DNA of 64,000 nucleotides, taken from positions 1 to 64,000 of the forward strand of contig JAZHDD010000063.1 of assembly GCA_036541255.1 (NCBI GenBank), read 5' to 3'. The first letter of the stretch is position 1. Every line of letters starts with the position of its first letter. The DNA is from Paucidesulfovibrio sp036541255. Lineage in GTDB: Bacteria; Desulfobacterota; Desulfovibrionia; Desulfovibrionales; Desulfovibrionaceae. Positions 58,770 through 64,000 of the stretch are shown here, one piece after another. Below the pieces are notes generated by a model. The model was not told the origin of the DNA, did no database searches, and was given only the letters and a program-made list of their open reading frames with translations. The translations under genes and the position numbers were made by a program.

Positions 58770-60314
58770 GTGGCCATTTTTGAAGCGGATCGCAACATCT
58801 TCACCCCTTCAACTCTTGGCGCTCTGGCGCTCAGCGTTGTCGGCGGCTTTGTTGTGGTGGCCGCTTCGGATTTGCGTCCGTTGTATTCCGCGGCCATGCT
58901 GGTGGGATTGCTTGGCGTGTCGTTTTTTACCATCATCGGGCAACGTCGCATCATGCTCGTGGTGGCCTGGATATTGTTGCATCCCATGAGCGTTGAAAAG
59001 GTTATCCAGGTTGGCACCCCGGCATTCCCTGATTTTTTTCCCCCCGCCATGGTCATTTCGGCGTCGGACGTGGCACTCGGACTGTTGGCTCTGACGCTGC
59101 TCGCAGAAGGGCCGCGCGTCTGGTCCTGGTCCAAGGCCCTGACGCCTTTTGCGCTCTATGTGCTTTGGGGAGTGTTGGTCTACCTGTTTCTGGGGGGAGG
59201 GACCGAGGCTGCATTGGCCAATGTCCACAATGTCAAGATGTTCGTTTACCTTTTTGTATTGGGCAATGCGGTTCGCTCACGCGAGGAGTATTTGCTTGTC
59301 CTGGCAGCAATTCTTGCGGCGTTGTCCATCCAGCTCGGCTTCATGGGACGGACACTAGTCACGCACAAGGCCTTCAGCATTTCCAGCAAGATGACCGGCG
59401 AACTTATGCAGTTTTCCGGAGGTGAGTCCATGTATACCCGCATCACGGGTACTGTGGGCCACGTGAACCAGCAAGCTTCTTACATGACGTTTTTCGTGCT
59501 GCCGCTACTTGGCTTGCTGGCTGCGCGCAATACCCCCTGGAGGCTGGCTGCAGCGGGCGTTATGGGCGGCACGTTGGTGGCCTTGATCCTGACATATTCG
59601 CGCAGCGCGTGGCTGGCCATCTTTGTGGCCTGCGCAGTAGTGTGCTGGCTGATCTTGCGGCGATGGGGGGCTGGGGACCGATTCTGGATATTCGCTTTCC
59701 CCATTGTGCTTGGCGGGTTGCTTGTCCTCGGCGTGTTCAGTGGTCGCATCTCGGACCGTCTTATGCGTGGCGACGATGGTGCCACTTCTTCCCGGATTCG
59801 CCTTATCGAGCAAGCCTTGGACCTTTCCAAGCTGTATCCGGTGACGGGTGTGGGGGCAGGGAATTTCGCCATGGCCATGTTGCGCATTTTCCCGCCGACC
59901 CGGCAGGAGGTGCAGTGGTTGAAGCGTGGGGAGATTCCTTCGGAACTGGCCGGCAAGTTTGGCCGTTTGGAAATGACCAAGGCCTTCAGCAAGACCGACG
60001 ATGTGTATTTGGTGCCCCTTCCGGTGCATAACAAGTATCTTCTGGTGCTTGCTGAAATGGGTCTTGTCGGACTGCTTTTGTTCCTTTGGTTCCAGTGGCG
60101 GGTCTTTCGGCATGCCTTGAGCGCGGCGCGACAGGCCGACCCTGTCCTGCTTTGGTCCTCGCTCGGTGTTATGGGCGCATTTTGGGCCACGCAATGCTAC
60201 ATGAATCTCGACCTTTTTTCCGATGACAAATCCGTTGAAATACTGCTTTTTGTTCCCGTGGCGGCCATGATCCTGGACCGCTTGGCCCGATCCGGGGAAA
60301 GGGCGGGGCAGTGA
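58770..60314 (+). CDS. O-antigen polymerase/ligase-like membrane protein (Wzy)
   Basis: A 514-residue inner-membrane protein with about eleven helices. A periplasmic loop and the following strand hold YSRSAWLAIFVACAVVCWL, then SSRIRLIEQALDLSKLYPVT with GVGAGNF, the O-antigen ligase/polymerase (PF04932) hallmark. A second large loop (about 380-430) ends PVHNKYLLVLAEMGLVGLLL. The start is a GTG at 58770 with AGGAG at 58756-58760. In this cluster it most likely polymerises the repeat units (Wzy); a ligase role is less likely. It overlaps the flippase start by four bases (GTGA). Confidence 0.88.
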   Translation: MAIFEADRNIFTPSTLGALALSVVGGFVVVAASDLRPLYSAAMLVGLLGVSFFTIIGQRRIMLVVAWILLHPMSVEKVIQVGTPAFPDFFPPAMVISASDVALGLLALTLLAEGPRVWSWSKALTPFALYVLWGVLVYLFLGGGTEAALANVHNVKMFVYLFVLGNAVRSREEYLLVLAAILAALSIQLGFMGRTLVTHKAFSISSKMTGELMQFSGGESMYTRITGTVGHVNQQASYMTFFVLPLLGLLAARNTPWRLAAAGVMGGTLVALILTYSRSAWLAIFVACAVVCWLILRRWGAGDRFWIFAFPIVLGGLLVLGVFSGRISDRLMRGDDGATSSRIRLIEQALDLSKLYPVTGVGAGNFAMAMLRIFPPTRQEVQWLKRGEIPSELAGKFGRLEMTKAFSKTDDVYLVPLPVHNKYLLVLAEMGLVGLLLFLWFQWRVFRHALSAARQADPVLLWSSLGVMGAFWATQCYMNLDLFSDDKSVEILLFVPVAAMILDRLARSGERAGQ

Positions 60315-61747
60315 AGCGTTCCGGGGTGTTCTGGTCCAGTGCGACCATTGCGGCCATGCGCATTTTTGCTTCCGGATGTGCCTTTGCCTTGTTTTGGGTC
60401 ATCGCCCGAATGTCCGTTGTCGATGCGGGCGCCTTCCGCACCATCTTTGTTTTTTTTCTGTCCCTGGAGTTCCTCTCGCTGCTCGGCATGAATCAATACC
60501 TGATCCGTGAAGTTTCGGTTGCCAGCGGAGGGGTGAGGAGCTTGTTGGTGTCCTCGTTCGTCTTTTCCCTGGGAGTCTGCCTGATGCTGGCTCTCGGGCT
60601 TTGGGGCGTGGCTGGGTATGGCTCGTTCAGCCCCGTGGTCTCATCGGGGCTTTTGTTGCTCGTTGTCAGCCTGCCCGCCACTGCCGCTGTCTGCTGTGGG
60701 CAGAGCATACTCGTGGGGCTTGGCCGCGGCGTGGAATTCGGTTTGCTGCAGGGAGTCGAAGTGGTTTGCCGGACAGGCACAGGCATCGTTTTGATGCTGT
60801 GCGGTGCGGATGTGCTTGCAGTGGTAACGGGCTTTGTCGTCATTCGTTATCTCGTGGTGGCCCTTTATTGGTGGCGGGTTGTCCCGGAATTGGAACAGGG
60901 GGCTTTTTCTTTCAACGCTGATTATTTTCGTGATTTTCTCAAAAAAGTGCCACCCTTTGCAGGTATCCTGATCCTGTATCTTGTCAGCCGATTTGCCGCT
61001 CAGGTCATGTTGCCCTGGATGTATGGCGACAAAGCCGCTGGCCATTTCGCCGTGGCGTATCAGATGCTGGATCTGCTTTTGCTTGTCCCAACAGCGCTTT
61101 CCATCAATCTCATGCCGCTTTTTGCCCAGCGTGTCAAAGAATCCGAGGATGAGTACGTGCAGGTTTGCGGCCTGGGCTTGAAGATCATGACGCTGGCGGT
61201 ACTGCCTGCCACGGTAATGCTTTCCTGCTTGGCCGGGCCTGTGGTGATGCTGCTTTTCGGACCCGATTTCACTCCATCAATTTTGTTGCTCCAGGTGTTG
61301 ATCTGGGCAGGTTTTTTACTTGCCCTGGATCAGGTGTTGTCCACGGCAGCCATTGCGCGTGGCCGTCAGGACGCGGACCTCAAGGCGCTTCTTGCCGGAG
61401 CCTCGGCATCCCTGCTTTTGCTATATCCGCTCATTTCCGTTTACGGCGCGTTGGGCGCGGTGGCAGGGGTGCTTGGCGGATGCGTGGTGCTCATGGGGGC
61501 TCGATTGTTCCTTTCTCGCGACGTGATTCCTGGATTGCATGTCCTGTCCCGGTTATGGCGCATCCTTGTCGCTGGCGGGGTTATGTGGTTGAGCATGGCT
61601 TTCGTGCCGCATCCAGTGCTTGCCGGGTTTGTTGGAGTTGCAGCATATGGCGTCGCCTTGTTTGTTTTTCAGGGGGTTGACCGCGTGGAACGTGCCGCGC
61701 TCAAGACACTGATGGCAGCGAAAGTGCAGAGGAGCCGTCCGGTATGA
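60311..61747 (+). CDS. Polysaccharide flippase (Wzx, MATE-like)
   Basis: A 478-residue membrane protein with about 12-14 helices in the PST/MOP exporter family. The region FRTIFVFFLSLEFLSLLGMN near residues 40-60 and LLFGPDFTPSILLLQVLIWA near residues 312-331 are typical of Wzx. It moves undecaprenyl-linked repeat units across the inner membrane for the Wzy-like protein. The GTG start overlaps the preceding stop and the last four bases overlap the next ATG, so it is tightly coupled. Confidence 0.9.
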   Translation: MKRSGVFWSSATIAAMRIFASGCAFALFWVIARMSVVDAGAFRTIFVFFLSLEFLSLLGMNQYLIREVSVASGGVRSLLVSSFVFSLGVCLMLALGLWGVAGYGSFSPVVSSGLLLLVVSLPATAAVCCGQSILVGLGRGVEFGLLQGVEVVCRTGTGIVLMLCGADVLAVVTGFVVIRYLVVALYWWRVVPELEQGAFSFNADYFRDFLKKVPPFAGILILYLVSRFAAQVMLPWMYGDKAAGHFAVAYQMLDLLLLVPTALSINLMPLFAQRVKESEDEYVQVCGLGLKIMTLAVLPATVMLSCLAGPVVMLLFGPDFTPSILLLQVLIWAGFLLALDQVLSTAAIARGRQDADLKALLAGASASLLLLYPLISVYGALGAVAGVLGGCVVLMGARLFLSRDVIPGLHVLSRLWRILVAGGVMWLSMAFVPHPVLAGFVGVAAYGVALFVFQGVDRVERAALKTLMAAKVQRSRPV

Positions 61748-63546
61748 CGTGGCGAGAAACGCGACGATTGATTCGGGAAGACCATGCACGGAAGCTGGCC
61801 AGCGACAAGCGGCCCGATCGATGGACCTGCCGGGTGGCCTTGGTGCTGTCAACATCGGCCATGGCGGTGTTGATTTATCGTCTGGCAGCGTATTTTTATT
61901 CCAACAATTTGTATTTTTTTACTAAAATTTTATCTGTTTTAAATATCGTCCTGTTCAACGTGGAAATCAGTCCCCGTGCGCAGATCGACGGCGGCTTTGT
62001 GTTGGGTCATGCCCAGGGTGTTACCGTGCATGACCGAAGCAAAGTGGGGCGCAATTGCACGTTGATGCATCATTCCAGCATTGGAGTGAAATTGCCGGAG
62101 GGAGAGGACTCCGGCGGGCCATTGGCAGAGCTCGAAGATGATATCCTGGTCGGCGCAGGGGCGAGAATCATGGGATGCCGCATCCGTATTGGCGCAGGGT
62201 GCCGTATCGGGCCTAATGCCGTGGTCCTCAAGAGCATGCCGCCTGGACAGGTCGTTCTGGGCATACCAGCCACGGCTGTTCGGCCATACGATCCGGTCGG
62301 GGAGCAATGCGCGGAGTCGTACATAGAGCGGGCACCGGGAAAGGATGAGGAGATATGCCGAATCGGGCTGCTGCGGACTTTCAGCTTGATCCGGGCGGAT
62401 GTGGCGGCCAAGGCGCGGGTCGAGGGACGCGTGCCCGGCGTCTGGACATGGTGCTGTCTGGCCTTTGATCCTGCGGTGTTGGCCGTGGTCGTATTTCGTT
62501 TTCAATCCTGGCTGTATCATTTGGGACTCAGACCTGTCGCCAAGGTGTTGTCTTATCTGAATACCGTGCTGTTTACCGTGGAAATCGGTTCTACTGCTTG
62601 TATCGGCAAGGGCTTGGTCCTGCGAAGCGCCCAAGGGATACTGGTCAATCGTTGCTCGCGTATTGGCGAAAACTGTATTTTGTCCCCCCGCGTCACCTTG
62701 TTCATCGGTCCGCGCAAGGGCATGAATCCGCTCACGGATCGCGTCGTGCTTGGCGACAATGTCTATATCGGCACTGGCGCTCGGGTAGGGGGTAATATTC
62801 GTATCGGGAACAACTGTATTCTGGGTGCCAACACTGTTGTTACCTTTGATGTTGCCGAAAACAGCGTCATGGCGGGAGTCCCGGGCCGTCCGCTCGCGAC
62901 CTGGACCGCTGCGCAGCAAGAACAGGCACGCAATCCCGGTCCCTGTGCCGGTCTTGTGCCGTGGTCCAGGGTCGGTTTTGTGCGGACGATTCGCTTGATC
63001 CGTCAGGATATAGGAATGCGTGCTAAAATAGAGGGCAAACGGGCTAATGCCTTCTATTGGCTTAAATTGTTGCTCAACCCGCCCGGACTTGCCGTGATCA
63101 ACTACCGTCTTCAGGTCTGGCTGTATGGTTTGCGGCTCTATCCCTTTTCCGGTTTGCTGCGGTTCGTGAACATGGTTTTTTTCAAAGTGGATATTTCACC
63201 CCGGACCAGGTTCGGGGGCGGCTTCATCCTTGCGCATGCCAACGGCATTGTCATCGGAGACCATGTGGAAATCGGGGAAAATTGCATTTTGCACCTTGCT
63301 TCCACCTTGGCAACAGGGCCTCGCAGGAACAGCAGCCCGGAAGCGGATCGACTGGTGTTGGGCGATAACGCCCTGATTGGTGCCGGCGCTATGCTTATCG
63401 GGAATATTGTTTTGGGTGACAATGTCGTCGTGGGATTGAACTCGGTTGTTGTTGCGGATGCTCCGGACAATGCCGTGCTGGTCGGAGTGCCTGCACGTTT
63501 GGTTGCAAACAGCAAACAAGAGGAATCGTTGGGCGAAGCGCGGTAA
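61744..63546 (+). CDS. Triplicated serine-acetyltransferase-like protein
   Basis: A 600-residue protein of three tandem SAT (CysE)-like modules at about 1-180, 206-385 and 410-590. Each starts with a TxxLIRxD helix (RRLIREDHARK, FSLIRADVAAK, IRLIRQDIGMR), then a hydrophobic helix with Y/F-R (IYRLAAYFY, VFRFQSWLYH, NYRLQVWLYG), then a hexapeptide beta-helix (LEDDILVGAGARI, VVLGDNVYIGTGARV, LVLGDNALIGAGAM). The CysE DHATG histidine is kept as GHAQG (H89) and AHANG (H498) but lost in module 2 (RSAQG); the second catalytic histidine (CysE RHPKI) is missing in all. Single-module relatives are about 180-200 residues. It probably acylates a sugar or acts as scaffold, not cysteine synthesis. Confidence 0.85.
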   Translation: MTWRETRRLIREDHARKLASDKRPDRWTCRVALVLSTSAMAVLIYRLAAYFYSNNLYFFTKILSVLNIVLFNVEISPRAQIDGGFVLGHAQGVTVHDRSKVGRNCTLMHHSSIGVKLPEGEDSGGPLAELEDDILVGAGARIMGCRIRIGAGCRIGPNAVVLKSMPPGQVVLGIPATAVRPYDPVGEQCAESYIERAPGKDEEICRIGLLRTFSLIRADVAAKARVEGRVPGVWTWCCLAFDPAVLAVVVFRFQSWLYHLGLRPVAKVLSYLNTVLFTVEIGSTACIGKGLVLRSAQGILVNRCSRIGENCILSPRVTLFIGPRKGMNPLTDRVVLGDNVYIGTGARVGGNIRIGNNCILGANTVVTFDVAENSVMAGVPGRPLATWTAAQQEQARNPGPCAGLVPWSRVGFVRTIRLIRQDIGMRAKIEGKRANAFYWLKLLLNPPGLAVINYRLQVWLYGLRLYPFSGLLRFVNMVFFKVDISPRTRFGGGFILAHANGIVIGDHVEIGENCILHLASTLATGPRRNSSPEADRLVLGDNALIGAGAMLIGNIVLGDNVVVGLNSVVVADAPDNAVLVGVPARLVANSKQEESLGEAR

Positions 63547-63578
63547 TGCGGGCGGTGTAATGCTGAAAGGGAATTTAT

Positions 63579-64000
63579 ATGCGTTGGAAAGATATACGAC
63601 TGTTGATTAGAGAAGATATTGAACGACGCATCGTCATTCAAGGCCGTACCAAGGGATTTTGGTCAGCAGTACGCGCCGTGTTTTCGATTCCTGCCATGGC
63701 TGTGATTGTGTATCGGCTGTCTTCTTATTTTTACGCTAGAAATATTTACGTTGTTTCCAAGCTGCTGACTGTTGCCAATATGGTCCTCTTTTCCACCGAG
63801 ATCAGTCCGCGCAGCCGTATTGGCGGGGGACTTGTTCTTCTCAATGCGCAGGCTGTCCTTGTGCATGACCGGGCTGTGTTGGGCAGAAATTGTACCTTGA
63901 TGCACCACACCAGTGTGGGGGTGCAGATTCGCGAGGACACTCCGCCAGACATACCTTTGGCAATTTTGGAAGACGATGTCGTTCTCGGTTTTGGCGCTCG
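63579..64000 (+). CDS. Serine-acetyltransferase-like protein, 3' end outside window
   Basis: A frame beginning at ATG 63579, 32 bases after the triplicated protein, and open to the window edge (140 codons). It has the same module: WKDIRLLIREDIERR, a hydrophobic segment with IVYRLSSYFYA, VEISP-like STEISPRSRIGGG and NCTLMHHTSVGV. It most resembles module 1 of the preceding protein, including the LAILEDDVVLGFGAR stretch, so it arose by tandem duplication. At the CysE DHA position it reads LNAQA, so the catalytic histidine is missing. Whether it too is multi-module cannot be seen. The gene start has a modest ribosome site (AAAGGGA). Confidence 0.8.
   Translation, partial: MRWKDIRLLIREDIERRIVIQGRTKGFWSAVRAVFSIPAMAVIVYRLSSYFYARNIYVVSKLLTVANMVLFSTEISPRSRIGGGLVLLNAQAVLVHDRAVLGRNCTLMHHTSVGVQIREDTPPDIPLAILEDDVVLGFGA

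Noticed and set aside
1..64000. Mobile elements, phage genes, CRISPR arrays, tRNA or rRNA
   Set aside because: No transposase, integrase, regular spaced repeats or tRNA cloverleaf was recognised by reading both strands; a dedicated search tool was not available.

Overview
The window is a GC-rich chromosomal segment from a sulfate-reducing deltaproteobacterium of the Desulfovibrio type (family Desulfovibrionaceae, inferred). The main evidence is a periplasmic [FeFe] hydrogenase with a separate Tat-signal small subunit (hydA-hydB), a menaquinol:fumarate reductase frdCAB followed by a two-subunit class I fumarase, an archaeal-type first enzyme of the aromatic pathway, and a lactate/acetate-type carbon economy (Acs, VC_2705-type symporter, CstA). 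No rRNA, tRNA, CRISPR array, insertion sequence, integrase or phage gene was seen.

Layout. 1-1300: two ABC permeases, the first cut by the window edge. 1381-6426: YchF-like GTPase, then aroK, ktrB, ktrA, aroC. 6537-10696 (minus strand): LytTR regulator, LytS kinase and CstA transporter, read in that order. 10873-13972: a YbjQ-like protein and an M16 peptidase lipoprotein. 14175-18882: frdC-frdA-frdB and the two fumarase subunits, followed by a 56-residue ORF. 19949-23335: aminotransferase, CoA-disulfide-reductase-like flavoprotein and a small lipoprotein. 23371-26324: large B12/radical-SAM protein and a small conserved protein. 26422-33814 (minus): acetyl-CoA synthetase, two-part sodium symporter, cNMP/CBS/DUF294 nucleotidyltransferase, DnaQ-like exonuclease and a membrane protein. 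34150-43089: GT9 glycosyltransferase with two unknown genes, a SHOCT/ZraP-like pair, a CheY-like regulator, the ADTH-synthase-type aldolase, RidA with a Gate-domain membrane protein, an AI-2E-family transporter and FlaG. 43159-49354: degenerate EAL protein, TonB-dependent receptor with a TM1266-family protein, TPR protein and hydAB. 49862-64000: an exopolysaccharide gene cluster that runs off the window.

Three points stand out. First, hydAB and the TM1266-TonB-receptor operon each carry the same 7-13-7 palindrome just downstream of a predicted -10 box. It matches the deltaproteobacterial NikR box as I remember it, so nickel may switch on an [FeFe] hydrogenase and an outer-membrane metal receptor together when nickel is scarce. 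Second, the polysaccharide cluster ends with a protein made of three tandem serine-acetyltransferase-like modules whose catalytic histidines are partly or wholly lost, followed by another gene that starts with the same module. Third, a nucleotide-sensing and nucleic-acid-processing pair (CBS/DUF294 and DnaQ-like exonuclease) sits beside the acetate activation and uptake genes.

The polysaccharide cluster forms a logical Wzx/Wzy route: GDP-mannose supply (ManB, ManC), an initiating phosphosugar transferase, two GT4 enzymes, a Wzz/BY-kinase-like co-polymerase, a Wzy-like polymerase or ligase, a Wzx flippase and acyltransferase-like proteins. From the second GT4 gene onward most neighbours overlap by 4-11 bases or lie within 13 bases, so they are probably translated as one operon. 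Very long antisense ORFs are common here because of high GC at third codon positions, and they were not annotated.
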